A model generated the notes under the pieces. The model was not told the DNA's origin. It saw nothing but the letters and a program-made list of their open reading frames with translations, and ran no database searches. A DNA stretch of 56,355 nucleotides from Gammaproteobacteria bacterium. GTDB taxonomy: Bacteria; Pseudomonadota; Gammaproteobacteria; Xanthomonadales; SZUA-36. The stretch covers positions 1 to 56,355 of the forward strand of contig JAJFLA010000027.1 in the NCBI GenBank assembly GCA_021772935.1. Direction: 5' to 3'. A program made the translations under genes and the position numbers. Below are positions 16,501-24,879 of the stretch, piece by piece (within the stretch, counting starts at the first letter, position 1; each line of letters begins with the position of its first letter).

Positions 16501-17305
16501 AGGTAAAATCACTGGCCGCGATCACAGACACCTGGCCTTGCCAAAAGAAGACGAGAAGATCCGTTTCCACGATATACAGGCGCAACCCAGGAAGATTATT
16601 TCATCCCCTACCTGGAGTGGCCTGGAGGATGAACATGTCAGTTATAACGCTGGTTATACCAACGTGCATGAATATATACCATGGCGGACACTGACCGGCA
16701 GACAGCACTTTTACCAGGATCACAAATGGATGCGCGATTTTGGTGAGGGCTTCTGTGTCTACAAGCCACCTATCAATACCAAGACGGTTGCGCCCATTAT
16801 CGATGTTAAAGGCGAGGGACGTGACCAGGTCGTGTTGAACTGGATTACCCCACACCAAAAATGGGCTATTCATTCCACCTACTCCGATAACCTGTTGATG
16901 CTGACACTGAACCGTGGTGGCCCGGTAGTTTGGGTCAGTGAATCCGATGCCAGTAAAATTTCGGTTGAAGATAATGACTGGATCGAGATTTATAACACCA
17001 ATGGTGCGATTGCTGCCCGGGCAGTTGTCAGTCAGCGCGTGCCGGAAGGCATGGCGATGATGTACCACGCCCAGGAGAAGATAATTACCACACCGGTTGC
17101 TGAAACCAATAGCTGTCGCGGTATTCATAACTCTGTCACCAGGGCTGTGCTGAAACCAACCCATATGATTGGCGGTTACGCCCAGTTGTCTTATGGCTTC
17201 AATTATTACGGCACCGTGGGTTCCAACCGCGATGAATTTGTGATTGTGCGCAAGATGGACAAAGTCGAGTGGAAAGATGAGCCAGCAGCAGGAGCACAGC
17301 AATGA
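13571..17305 (+). CDS. narG: Respiratory nitrate reductase alpha subunit
   Basis: 1244 residues, the normal NarG length. It reduces nitrate to nitrite at the cytoplasmic Mo-bisMGD site using electrons from NarHI. The FS0 [4Fe-4S] ligands are visible: H51-x3-C55-x3-C59 in HGVNCTGSCSW and C94 in EPRGCPRGASYSW. The Mo-ligand region GGACLSFYDWYCDLPPSSPQ follows. No twin-arginine signal functional for export is apparent, as expected of NarG. It overlaps narH by 4 bp (ATGA) and heads the narGHJI operon. Confidence 0.98.
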   Translation: MSHIIDRLSFFNKKEAEPFSNGHGKLVLENRDWERAYRNRWAHDKVVRSTHGVNCTGSCSWKIYVKNGLVTWETQQTNYPRTRPDLPDHEPRGCPRGASYSWYLYSSTRLKFPMIRSHLLRLWREAKAQHTDPVAAWDSIVSDDEKSRQYKTKRGLGGMVRAEWQEVNEIIAAANVHTVKEFGPDRIIGFSPIPAMSMVSYAAGARYLSLIGGACLSFYDWYCDLPPSSPQTWGEQTDVPESADWYNSSYIIAWGSNVPQTRTPDAHFFTEARYNGTKTVAITPDYSEVAKLTDEWVPARQGTDSAVAMAMGHVILTEYHKTGKSEYFNNYVRQYTDMPFLVMLEQKDGCLAPGRNLRSSDLEGSLGQTENAEWKSVLLDNTSGEMVVPNGTIGSRWDKSAKWNLEEKNVADGSDIKPKLSLVKEHDEVVAVGFPYFANQQHDQEIFSHTDHDSVLLRNVPARRVILADGSSCLVATVFDLQMANYGVDQGLGGENVASSYDDDVPYTPAWQEKITKVDREQIIRLAREFSDNADKTKGKSMVILGAAINHWYNMDMIYRGIINMLMMCGCIGKSGGGWAHYVGQEKLRPQTGWTPLAFALDWHRPPRHMNGTSFFYNHSSQWRYEHVEIDELLSPLANKADWKDYSLIDCNVRSERMGWLPSAPQLGTNPLQLKKKAQEEGLETKDYVVKQLKSGDLSFACEDPDNKQNFPHNMFIWRSNLLGSSGKGHEYLLKYLLGTHNGVMGEETDVRPQEVKWHEKGAEGKVSLFVTLDFRMSTTCLYSDIVLPSATWYEKNDLNTSDMHPFIHPLSKAVDAAWESRSDWDIYKGIAKEFSRLCAGHLGNETDLVTLPMQHDSPGELAQPLIVQDWKKGECEPVPGKTMPSLIEVERNYPDTYKKFTSLGPLMAKVGNGGKGIAWNTENEVELLKGLNRTVRDEGVSKGLATIDTDINASEVILSLAPETNGQVAVKAWGALGKITGRDHRHLALPKEDEKIRFHDIQAQPRKIISSPTWSGLEDEHVSYNAGYTNVHEYIPWRTLTGRQHFYQDHKWMRDFGEGFCVYKPPINTKTVAPIIDVKGEGRDQVVLNWITPHQKWAIHSTYSDNLLMLTLNRGGPVVWVSESDASKISVEDNDWIEIYNTNGAIAARAVVSQRVPEGMAMMYHAQEKIITTPVAETNSCRGIHNSVTRAVLKPTHMIGGYAQLSYGFNYYGTVGSNRDEFVIVRKMDKVEWKDEPAAGAQQ

Positions 17306-18855
17306 AAATCAGAGCTCAAATTGGCATGGTTCTTAACCTGGACAAATGCATTGGCTGTCATACATGTTCGGTAACCTGTAAAAATGTCTGGACCTCAAGA
17401 CAGGGCGTGGAATATGCCTGGTTCAACAATGTTGAGAGTAAACCGGGTATTGGCTATCCGCACGACTGGGAAAATCAGGATCGCTGGAATGGTGGCTGGA
17501 TCTCCAAAGGCGGTAAGTTAAAACCGAAAATGGGTGGTAAATTCAGATTGCTGGCCAAGATTTTTTCCAATCCGGATCTGCCGGAGATCGATGATTATTA
17601 CGAACCGTTTACGTTTAATTACGCGCATTTGCAAAATGCACCGGAAATGACAGCCCCACCTGTTGCCAGGCCGCACTCCATGATTACCGGCGAGTTGATG
17701 GAAAAACCGGAAATGGGTCCGAACTGGGAAGAAATATTAGGTGGTGAATTCGAAAAACGCAGCAAGGACTACAACTTTAAAGATGTAGAAAAGCAAATTT
17801 ATGGTGAATTCGAAAACACCTTCATGATGTATTTGCCGCGTCTGTGCGAGCACTGTCTAAATCCGTCATGTGTGGCTTCGTGTCCAAGTGGTGCCATCTA
17901 CAAACGTGAAGAAGATGGCATTGTACTTATTGACCAGGACAAGTGCCGTGGTTGGCGGATGTGTATCAGTGGTTGCCCGTACAAGAAAATTTACTTTAAC
18001 TGGCAATCCGGCAAATCGGAAAAATGTATTTTCTGCTATCCACGGATTGAATCTGGCGAACCTACGGTTTGTGCGGAAACTTGTGTGGGCAGGATTCGTT
18101 CATTAGGTGTGATTTTATATGATGCCGACAAGATCGAAGAAATGGCTAACATGAGTGATGAGAAAGACCTGTACCAGGCCCAGCTCGATATGTTCATGGA
18201 TCCGAACGATCCGGAAGTCATCGCACAGGCGAGGAAAGACGGCGTGCCCGACAGTTGGTTGGAAGCGGCGAAAAATTCACCTGTGTACAAGATGGCGATC
18301 GACTGGAAAGTGGCTTTTCCATTGCATCCTGAATACAGGACTTTGCCAATGGTTTGGTACGTGCCACCGCTGTCGCCCATTCAAAATGCTATTTCCCAGG
18401 GCAAGATTGAAGACACCAGCGTCCTTCCTGAGATCAAGTCTTTACGTATACCGGTTAAATACCTGGCCAATATGTTAACGGCAGGTGATGAGACTCCAAT
18501 CGTTTACGCGCTGGAGAGAATGCTGGCAATGCGTAAGTTCCAACGAGCCAAACGGGTTGATAACGAAACTTTGACCGAGGTATTAGAGGCCGTTGGGATG
18601 AGTGAGCATATGGTTGAGGATATGTATCGGATCATGGCCCTGGCAGCCTATGAAGACCGTTATGTGATCCCGAGCAATCACCGTGAATACGCGGGTGATT
18701 CACCATTTGATAATGAGCTGGCTTTTGATACCAAATCCTCATGTGGTTTCAGTTTCGGTAACGGTTGTGCCACCGGTGAATCAAAGCTGGGTCTTTTTGG
18801 TACTAAAACCCACGGTAACACCATGAGCGGGAAGGTTCGCAATGAAAACATTTAA
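17302..18855 (+). CDS. narH: Respiratory nitrate reductase beta subunit
   Basis: 517 residues. Electron-transfer subunit with three [4Fe-4S] and one [3Fe-4S] cluster. Cysteine groups are visible: CIGCHTCSVTC (C16, C19, C22, C26), CEHCLNPSCVASC, CRGWRMCISGC (Trp in place of the second Cys, the mark of the 3Fe cluster) and CIFCYPRIESGEPTVCAETC. It carries electrons from NarI heme to NarG. The end overlaps narJ by 14 bp. Confidence 0.98.
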   Translation: MKIRAQIGMVLNLDKCIGCHTCSVTCKNVWTSRQGVEYAWFNNVESKPGIGYPHDWENQDRWNGGWISKGGKLKPKMGGKFRLLAKIFSNPDLPEIDDYYEPFTFNYAHLQNAPEMTAPPVARPHSMITGELMEKPEMGPNWEEILGGEFEKRSKDYNFKDVEKQIYGEFENTFMMYLPRLCEHCLNPSCVASCPSGAIYKREEDGIVLIDQDKCRGWRMCISGCPYKKIYFNWQSGKSEKCIFCYPRIESGEPTVCAETCVGRIRSLGVILYDADKIEEMANMSDEKDLYQAQLDMFMDPNDPEVIAQARKDGVPDSWLEAAKNSPVYKMAIDWKVAFPLHPEYRTLPMVWYVPPLSPIQNAISQGKIEDTSVLPEIKSLRIPVKYLANMLTAGDETPIVYALERMLAMRKFQRAKRVDNETLTEVLEAVGMSEHMVEDMYRIMALAAYEDRYVIPSNHREYAGDSPFDNELAFDTKSSCGFSFGNGCATGESKLGLFGTKTHGNTMSGKVRNENI

Positions 18856-19534
18856 ATTACTGGGTTTGTTGCTGACCTATCCGGGCGAGCAGCTGCAAGC
18901 TGCGGCTGGCTCGTTTGCAGAGGTGTTCACAGATGAAGGTTTATTGAGCAAACGCCAGATCAAGTCTTTGCAGCCATTGTTAGATGATTATGCGAACAAC
19001 GATTTGATTTCGTTGCAAGAGCAATATGTGAGTACCTTTGATCGCAGTCGCAACCATTGCCTGTACCTGTTTGAGCATATTCATGGTGAATCTCGTGACC
19101 GTGGCGCGGCGATGGTTGATATGAAAGAGATGTATGCCAGTAAGGGACTGGATATCAGCAGTAATGAACTGCCTGATTATTTACCCCTATTTTTAGAGTT
19201 TTTATCATTTTGTGACCTGGATGAAGCTATTGAAATGTTAGCGGATGCGATTGATGTCATTGCAACAATTGGTATGCACCTTGACAAAAATAAGTCCGTT
19301 TTTTCAACTGTATTCAATGCATTAGAGACTATGCCGAATATTGACGTGGACAAGAAGAAAGTAGCTTTAGCGGTTAAAAACGCACCCAAAGATCCTGAAA
19401 CCTTTGATGAACTGGATAAGGAATGGGAGGAGACGCCCGCCTTTGGCAATGATGAGGCTGATTGTAACAACTGTGGCGCTTACCAAAACAGCGATGAGAA
19501 CAGTCAGAACTTATTATCTGGAGATATACAATGA
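18842..19534 (+). CDS. narJ: Nitrate reductase assembly chaperone
   Basis: 230 residues of the TorD/NarJ helical chaperone family: KLLGLLLTYPGEQLQ, FDRSRNHCLYLFEHIHGESR, DRGAAMVDMKEMYASKGLDI and ELPDYLPLFLEFLSF are the family landmarks. It holds NarGH until the molybdenum cofactor is inserted and is not part of the final enzyme. The acidic C-terminus with DCNNCGAY is longer than in some homologues. It overlaps narI by 4 bp. Confidence 0.96.
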   Translation: MKTFKLLGLLLTYPGEQLQAAAGSFAEVFTDEGLLSKRQIKSLQPLLDDYANNDLISLQEQYVSTFDRSRNHCLYLFEHIHGESRDRGAAMVDMKEMYASKGLDISSNELPDYLPLFLEFLSFCDLDEAIEMLADAIDVIATIGMHLDKNKSVFSTVFNALETMPNIDVDKKKVALAVKNAPKDPETFDELDKEWEETPAFGNDEADCNNCGAYQNSDENSQNLLSGDIQ

Positions 19535-20211
19535 ATTATCTGAACCAATTTTTCTTTGCTTATTTTCCATACGTCGCTTTGGGTATATTTGTGATTGGCA
19601 GTGCTTTACGCTATGACCGTGATCAATATTCATGGAAAGCAGATTCCAGTCAGCTTTTAAGCAAGAAAGGTATGCGCGTTGGTAGTAACCTGTTTCATAT
19701 CGGCATTATTTTCCTGTTCTTCGGGCATTTTGTTGGTTTGCTTACCCCCCAATGGGTTTACCACCCGTTTATGAGCCCTGGTTTCAAACAGGTCATGGCA
19801 ATGACAGCCGGTGGTGTATTCGGAACCCTGTGCCTTATAGGTCTGGTGATGCTATTAAACCGTCGCCTCACCAATCCACGGATTCGGGCAACCAGTCATT
19901 TCGCTGATATCATGATCCTGGTGGTCTTACTGGTACAACTGCTATTGGGGCTGATCACTATTCCATACTCCGCGCAACACCTTGATGGCAGTTCAATGAT
20001 CGCCCTGGCCAATTGGGCACAGCATGTCGTCACATTCAGGTCGGGTGCGGCAGAGTTTATAATCCATGAAGCCTGGGTCTTTAAATTACACTTGGTATTG
20101 GGTATGAGTATCTTCGTACTGTTCCCGTTTACACGACTGGTCCATATATGGAGCGTTCCGGTACAGTATCTTACGCGCAGTAATTATCAGATCGTTCGCA
20201 AAAGATTTTAG
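19531..20211 (+). CDS. narI: Respiratory nitrate reductase gamma subunit (cytochrome b)
   Basis: 226 residues with five membrane helices. Histidines for the two b hemes are placed as in the family: FHIGIIFLFFGHFVG and the C-terminal LHLVLGMSIFVLFPFTRLVH. It oxidises quinol at the periplasmic side and passes electrons to NarH. The last structural gene of the complex, it is followed after 33 bp by a PpiC-like gene. Confidence 0.97.
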   Translation: MNYLNQFFFAYFPYVALGIFVIGSALRYDRDQYSWKADSSQLLSKKGMRVGSNLFHIGIIFLFFGHFVGLLTPQWVYHPFMSPGFKQVMAMTAGGVFGTLCLIGLVMLLNRRLTNPRIRATSHFADIMILVVLLVQLLLGLITIPYSAQHLDGSSMIALANWAQHVVTFRSGAAEFIIHEAWVFKLHLVLGMSIFVLFPFTRLVHIWSVPVQYLTRSNYQIVRKRF

Positions 20212-20244
20212 GCTGTATACGAAAACACATAAGGAATTTGGGTT

Positions 20245-20781
20245 ATGCCAATACATGTAGGCGGTGTAGAAATCGCAGATGAACAGGTGTTTGAGGAAAT
20301 GCAGTACCAGGATGAGGCAGATAGTGTCAAACACGCCTGTTTCCTGGCTGCACAATCCCTGGTTGTCAGGCAACTTTTGCTAAACACTGCTTTTAAGCAA
20401 AAAATAATTGCTAATCTGGCAGATAAGGCTTTGGCTGATATAGATTCGGCAGAAGAGGAGCAAATGATCACTGCTTTAATTGATCAGTCTGTCTGTGTAC
20501 CCGAGGCTGGAGAAGAAGCCTGTAAACGATATTATGAGAACAACCGGTCTAAATTCACTGACAAGGAACTGAACAAGGTTTTACCCTTTGAGCAGGTTGC
20601 AGGGCATATTAAGGAATACCTAAGCGCCCAGTCATTAATGAATGGCATTAGTGAATACATCCAGGTTTTAGCTGCCAACACAAAAATTAAAGGTTTTGAT
20701 TTTAAAGACCCCGAAGCTATGATGGTTGACTTGGAAGGCCTGAGACAGGCTGGAGGCTTGAAGATCCAGTTATCCGGATAG
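20245..20781 (+). CDS. PpiC/SurA-like protein lacking the parvulin domain
   Basis: 178 residues. The N-terminal helical region resembles PpiC/NifM chaperone domains. YYENNRSKF (96-104), which normally leads into the parvulin PPIase domain of about 90-95 residues, is followed almost directly by LPFEQVAGHIKEYLSAQSLM (113-132), the helix that normally follows it. The catalytic domain is thus cleanly missing while both flanks are kept. PpiC genes commonly follow narI in proteobacteria. A chaperone role in nitrate reductase maturation is plausible; isomerase activity is not. Confidence 0.7.
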   Translation: MPIHVGGVEIADEQVFEEMQYQDEADSVKHACFLAAQSLVVRQLLLNTAFKQKIIANLADKALADIDSAEEEQMITALIDQSVCVPEAGEEACKRYYENNRSKFTDKELNKVLPFEQVAGHIKEYLSAQSLMNGISEYIQVLAANTKIKGFDFKDPEAMMVDLEGLRQAGGLKIQLSG

Positions 20782-20891
20782 ATGGTACGGTAACCCCCTC
20801 CGATAACTATCTACGTCCAAATCAGAACTCTCCCGTTAACAAAACCAAGGGGATTCTGTACAAAAAAAACAAGGTACTGCCGGGGTAAAAC

Positions 20892-21374
20892 ATGCATACA
20901 ATGAACAAGCGTGAAATGACTGCTTCTGTCATAGGCGCGCTTGCCAGTACTTTGTTAGCTACCTTCTTCAGTGATACTGTTTTATCTGCCGAAGGCACTC
21001 ATATCATCCTGGCCTCAACCGGTGCGACAGCCATCCTGGTATTTGGTATGCCGCATATTCCCGCGTCCCAACCCTGGAATATTGTGGGTGGTCACCTGAT
21101 TTCGGCCTTTGTTGGCGTAAGCTGCTATATCCTGATCCCTGTCGACATATTAGCCGCATCAATCGCAATTCCGCTGGCAATGTTTGCCATGCACAAACTG
21201 CGTTGCATGCATCCACCCGGTGGGGCGACGGCAATCACTGCTGTCATTGGTGGAGAGTCCGTCCACCATCTGGGTTATGCTTTTTTGATCGTCCCGGTTT
21301 TTTTTAACGCAATTATTGTGTTGTCAATTGCGATATCCATGGCGACTTTTCGTGATGAAAACCCTTATTTATAA
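20892..21374 (+). CDS. HPP family membrane protein
   Basis: 160 residues, four to five membrane helices, with the family motif at 107-112 (CMHPPGGATAITAVIG) and GATAILVFGMPHIPASQPWN earlier. HPP proteins of plastids and cyanobacteria have been reported as nitrite transporters. The position directly behind nar genes makes nitrite or nitrate passage the leading guess. It lies 110 bp after the PpiC-like gene, so co-transcription is likely but not certain. Confidence 0.85.
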   Translation: MHTMNKREMTASVIGALASTLLATFFSDTVLSAEGTHIILASTGATAILVFGMPHIPASQPWNIVGGHLISAFVGVSCYILIPVDILAASIAIPLAMFAMHKLRCMHPPGGATAITAVIGGESVHHLGYAFLIVPVFFNAIIVLSIAISMATFRDENPYL

Positions 21375-21829
21375 GGTTTAACACAAAATTTGCGAAGGAC
21401 ATGACACCCTCGGTTTTCAGGGTTCAGGCTTTGCGCAATGTGACACCCCTCTGGCCCTGGTACTTGCCCTGTCGATCTGCATAAGAGTTGAATGAGTTCA
21501 TCCCTGCACCCGCGACATTAGTGCGTCCAAGCACGTCAAGTGAATGTTGAGATTAAGCGTTCCTCAAAAACACTGTATTAAGGTGACGGCACCCATTGGC
21601 GCATTGGCTGAACCTGCCGCCAACTCGCAAGCAACCCTGCCGTGTGATCCAGTGCAGCAAAAATGTGGCTTGAATTGGTTTAAACTCCTTTGAATAATTC
21701 AGCCAGAGGCGATGCGCTACATTCTGGCAACACAGCGGTCGCTACAAAAGATGCATTGCCATTTAAGGGCTTAAAGTACCAGGAGTATTACGGATGTCGT
21801 TGGCTTGTGTTTAGGAATCTGAAGAGAAC
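21375..21829. other. 455-bp intergenic region, no gene seen
   Basis: No convincing reading frame, RNA gene or terminator with a T-run was found. AGGAG at 21780-21784 is too far from the next start to matter. Confidence 0.5.
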
Positions 21830-22840
21830 ATGAAGGCTATTGTGCAAGAGAAGTACGGGTCTTTTGATGACCTTGAGCTTCGGCAAGTCGAAGAACCGGT
21901 GGTCGGTGATGATGAAGTTCTGGTGCGGGTACGTGCCGCTTCAATGCATCCGGATGTCTGGCATCTTGTGAGCGGACGACCCTACATTCTGCGTCTGATG
22001 GGTGCCGGTTTTTCCAGGCCGAAGAACCCGACTCCTGGTACCGACATGGCGGGAGTTGTCGATTCTGTTGGTGCGAAGGTGACACGGTTTCGACAAGGTG
22101 ACCAAGTATTTGGCGAAACTGTCGATGCCTATACATGGAGCAACGGTGGCGCATATTGTGAATACGTGTCAGTGCCGCAAGGTCTGCTGGCACTGAAACC
22201 CCACAACATCACTTTTGAACAGGCCGCTAGTGTGCCAACTTCCGGATTTATCGTCTTGCAAAACCTGCGTGAAGGGTGCCAGCTAAAAGGGCAGAAGGTG
22301 TTGGTTAATGGCGCTGGTGGTGGTGTGGGTTCGCTCGCGTTGCAGATCGCGAAGGCCTATGGTGCACAGGTAACAGCAGTGGACAGCACAGGCAAACTGG
22401 ACATGTTGCGCTCACTTGGTGCGGATCAGGTCATCGACTATACCCGCCAGGACTTCACCCAGGGTGACATTCGTTACGATTTAATATTCGATGTTCCTGG
22501 GAACCACCCGTTCTCCGCTTGCAAGCGTGTGCTCAAACCTGATGGACGATACGTGCTCATTGGGCATGAGCATTTTGGTGGTTCGGGCAAGCGTGTTTTT
22601 GGTATCGTTCCCTACTTTCTCAGCTTGATGTTGAAGGCACGCTTTGTAAAGCAACTTCAGGGTCCCCGTGGTATCCCATTACCGAGCAGGCCAGAGACAA
22701 TGGCTGTACTCAGGACCTTCCTTGAAGCGGGTAAAATTACACCGATCATCGACAGTTGCTACCCCTTGGATGAGATACATGAGGCGTTTCGTCACATGAT
22801 CGGGGACGAGCTCCGGGGAAAAGTGATTATCACCATGTAA
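21830..22840 (+). CDS. Zinc-independent MDR oxidoreductase (quinone-reductase-like)
   Basis: 336 residues. GroES-like N-terminus (LELRQVEEPVVGDDEVLVRV), GTDMAGVVDSVGAKVTRFRQ, and the NAD(P)H-binding Rossmann motif VLVNGAGGGVGSLALQIAK at about 160. The zinc-ligand cysteines of classical alcohol dehydrogenases are absent, so NADPH:quinone or enone reductase activity is expected. GAAGAGA precedes the ATG. It is 125 bp upstream of the phosphonate-type cluster; I do not count it as part of it. Confidence 0.85.
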   Translation: MKAIVQEKYGSFDDLELRQVEEPVVGDDEVLVRVRAASMHPDVWHLVSGRPYILRLMGAGFSRPKNPTPGTDMAGVVDSVGAKVTRFRQGDQVFGETVDAYTWSNGGAYCEYVSVPQGLLALKPHNITFEQAASVPTSGFIVLQNLREGCQLKGQKVLVNGAGGGVGSLALQIAKAYGAQVTAVDSTGKLDMLRSLGADQVIDYTRQDFTQGDIRYDLIFDVPGNHPFSACKRVLKPDGRYVLIGHEHFGGSGKRVFGIVPYFLSLMLKARFVKQLQGPRGIPLPSRPETMAVLRTFLEAGKITPIIDSCYPLDEIHEAFRHMIGDELRGKVIITM

Positions 22841-22965
22841 AACGCAGACCGGTTTCGTTTTTACTGTTGTTTGAATATTTCATCTGGATTAAACACCAAT
22901 CAGACGGTTTCCTGCTCATGATTCGGTTAGACTATCGATGATAGACCAAATCTGCTGGAATCATA

Positions 22966-24129
22966 GTGATAGAAGCAAGTCAGTTTGTCGGTTCTGCCAA
23001 ACACCTGGGGTTTGATTTTTGGGCGGGTGTGCCCTGTTCTTTTTTGAATCCGTTTATCAACTACACCATAGGTGATGAAGAGCTGACTTATATCTCATCT
23101 GCCAATGAGGGTGATGCAGTGGCTGCTGCCAGTGGTGCTGCGCTGGCCGGGCATCGCTCAGTCGCGATGATGCAGAACTCGGGTTTGGGCAATGCCGTCA
23201 GCCCATTGAGCTCTTTGAACCATATATTTCAGATACCATTGCTGCTTATCATCACTTTGAGAGGTGAACCGGGTAAGCCGGACGAACCGCAGCATGAGTT
23301 GATGGGGCAAATCACACTCCAGCTACTGGAGACCATGCGCATTCCGTGGAGCTGGTTTCCCGATCAGGCCAAAGATGTTGAGACGGTACTGCAAACAGCC
23401 ACCATGCACATGGATTCCAGTGGCAGGCCCTATGCGCTCATCATGAAAAAGGGCATGGTAGCGCCATACCCCTTACAGCCAACACCAGGTTTTGCGGAAC
23501 CAGCTGCAAAATTTAGTGAAAAGGCAAATGGCAAGCGGACAGATGCGCCCAGTCGTCATCAGGTTTTGAAGCAGCTTGTGGCCTGTACTGATGTATCAGA
23601 TACCGTACTTATTGCCTCGACCGGCTTTAACGGACGTGAGTTATATGCCATTGATGACCGAGCAAATCATCTTTACATGGTGGGTTCCATGGGCTGTGCC
23701 GCCGCGTTAGGTCTAGGTCTTTCAATGCTTTCACCGGACAAAAAAATTATTGTCATAGATGGTGATGGAGCGGCTTTGATGCGTTTGGGCAATATGGCAA
23801 CGGTGGGGGCTTATGCTGGTAATAATTATTATCACCTGTTACTTGATAACCATGTCCACGAATCTACAGGCGGCCAGGCCAGCGTCAGTTCAGCAATAGA
23901 TTTCCCGGCAATTGCTGCCGCCTGCGGTTATCAGAGTGTTTTCAGTGAAAGCACGTGCTCTCAAGGTATCGATGGCTTTTTGCAAGCTCAGGCACCCGCT
24001 TTCATGCACATTGAAACCTGTCGGGGAGTACCCGACGGATTACCCAGACCGTCGATTACTCCTGTCAATGTGGCTCGTCGTCTGATGCGACACCTCGCTG
24101 TGGATGCACGCTGCTTATCCATGCAGTAG
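22966..24129 (+). CDS. ppd: Phosphonopyruvate decarboxylase
   Basis: 387 residues from a GTG. A thiamine-diphosphate enzyme that turns phosphonopyruvate into phosphonoacetaldehyde, the step that makes C-P bond formation irreversible. The PYR domain has the ThDP-activating Glu in SSANEGDAVAAASGAAL and the family block MQNSGLGNAVSPLSSLNHIF with RGEPGKPDEPQHELMGQ. The PP domain has VIDGDGAALMRLGN and LLLDNHVHESTGGQ. Sulfopyruvate decarboxylase is the close alternative, but the transaminase neighbour favours phosphonate. Phosphoenolpyruvate mutase, the preceding enzyme, is not in the window. First gene of a nine-gene directon. Confidence 0.88.
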   Translation: MIEASQFVGSAKHLGFDFWAGVPCSFLNPFINYTIGDEELTYISSANEGDAVAAASGAALAGHRSVAMMQNSGLGNAVSPLSSLNHIFQIPLLLIITLRGEPGKPDEPQHELMGQITLQLLETMRIPWSWFPDQAKDVETVLQTATMHMDSSGRPYALIMKKGMVAPYPLQPTPGFAEPAAKFSEKANGKRTDAPSRHQVLKQLVACTDVSDTVLIASTGFNGRELYAIDDRANHLYMVGSMGCAAALGLGLSMLSPDKKIIVIDGDGAALMRLGNMATVGAYAGNNYYHLLLDNHVHESTGGQASVSSAIDFPAIAAACGYQSVFSESTCSQGIDGFLQAQAPAFMHIETCRGVPDGLPRPSITPVNVARRLMRHLAVDARCLSMQ

Positions 24130-24225
24130 TATTCAGTATCATGATTTTCAATAAAACAAGCGATAAAACAATCCTATCGTGAACTGAAATCGAGTAAAAT
24201 CAGCGCATATTATCAGGAGCTAGCA

Positions 24226-24825
24226 ATGGTCACCGAGCGCACCACGCGAAAGGGCAAACGAACCGGTCTGTCAGGCTGGTTTGATCGCATTCGCTTCAAC
24301 GAGATATTACGCCAGGGTATTGGCTTGTTGCTGGTGGCTGTGTGTGCCTATTTTGCCAGACCAGATACAGGCACGGTAGCAGCGGGACTTGCATTGGTCG
24401 TTGTCGGTCAGGTCTTTCGTATTTATGCCGCTGGGTTTATTTTCAAAAATACACAGCTTGCTTCAAACGGACCATATGCACTGGTGCGTCACCCTTTATA
24501 CCTTGGTAACATTTTGATTTTGGCAGGTTTCACGCTTGCCGCCGCCAACCTGTATGTGGCAGCCGGTGTCATCGTGTTTTTTCTGATTTGGTATCCGGCC
24601 GCGATTACTTATGAAGACAATAAGCTGGAAAGACTGTTTGAAGACGAGTGGCGGGAATGGAGTAAAAGTATTCGTGCCATCATTCCGGGTCGCTTCCATT
24701 GGGCTGACCTCAAGGCTGAAGGTTGGGATACTTACCAGTCGTTAATCCGCAATGGTGAACTACCGATTTCTCTCTATTTATTAAGCTGCGGAATCTGGTT
24801 GTGGGTTGTGAGTCACGCTGCATAA
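24226..24825 (+). CDS. ICMT/PEMT-type membrane methyltransferase
   Basis: 199 residues with five or so hydrophobic segments. The S-adenosylmethionine-binding signature is present: NGPYALVRHPLYLGNILILA followed by the C-terminal EDNKLERLFEDEWREWSK. Bacterial members methylate lipids or isoprenoid-linked substrates in the membrane. In this setting the acceptor could be an amine or phosphonate group of a lipid-linked intermediate; that is inference. AGGAG lies 7 bases before the start. Confidence 0.85.
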   Translation: MVTERTTRKGKRTGLSGWFDRIRFNEILRQGIGLLLVAVCAYFARPDTGTVAAGLALVVVGQVFRIYAAGFIFKNTQLASNGPYALVRHPLYLGNILILAGFTLAAANLYVAAGVIVFFLIWYPAAITYEDNKLERLFEDEWREWSKSIRAIIPGRFHWADLKAEGWDTYQSLIRNGELPISLYLLSCGIWLWVVSHAA

Positions 24826-24879
24826 TTTGCTTACAGAGACAGTGATTTTTCTTCCTCCGCTGGTAATCAGGACATTGAC

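Noticed and set aside
13571-17305. Several long antisense and alternative-frame ORFs across narG, such as one of 233 codons on the minus strand at 16601-17302
   Set aside because: They are shadows of a highly conserved gene, lack ribosome binding sites and show no protein-family likeness.
21830-22840. Oxidoreductase as phosphonoacetaldehyde reductase of the cluster
   Set aside because: Known phosphonoacetaldehyde reductases are iron-type alcohol dehydrogenases; this is an MDR protein with a 125-bp gap before ppd.
22966-24129. Sulfopyruvate decarboxylase (coenzyme M or taurine pathway)
   Set aside because: Same superfamily, but it is a single fused chain with the RGEPGKPDEPQHE block and sits beside a PhnW-like transaminase, both favouring phosphonopyruvate. 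It remains the main alternative.
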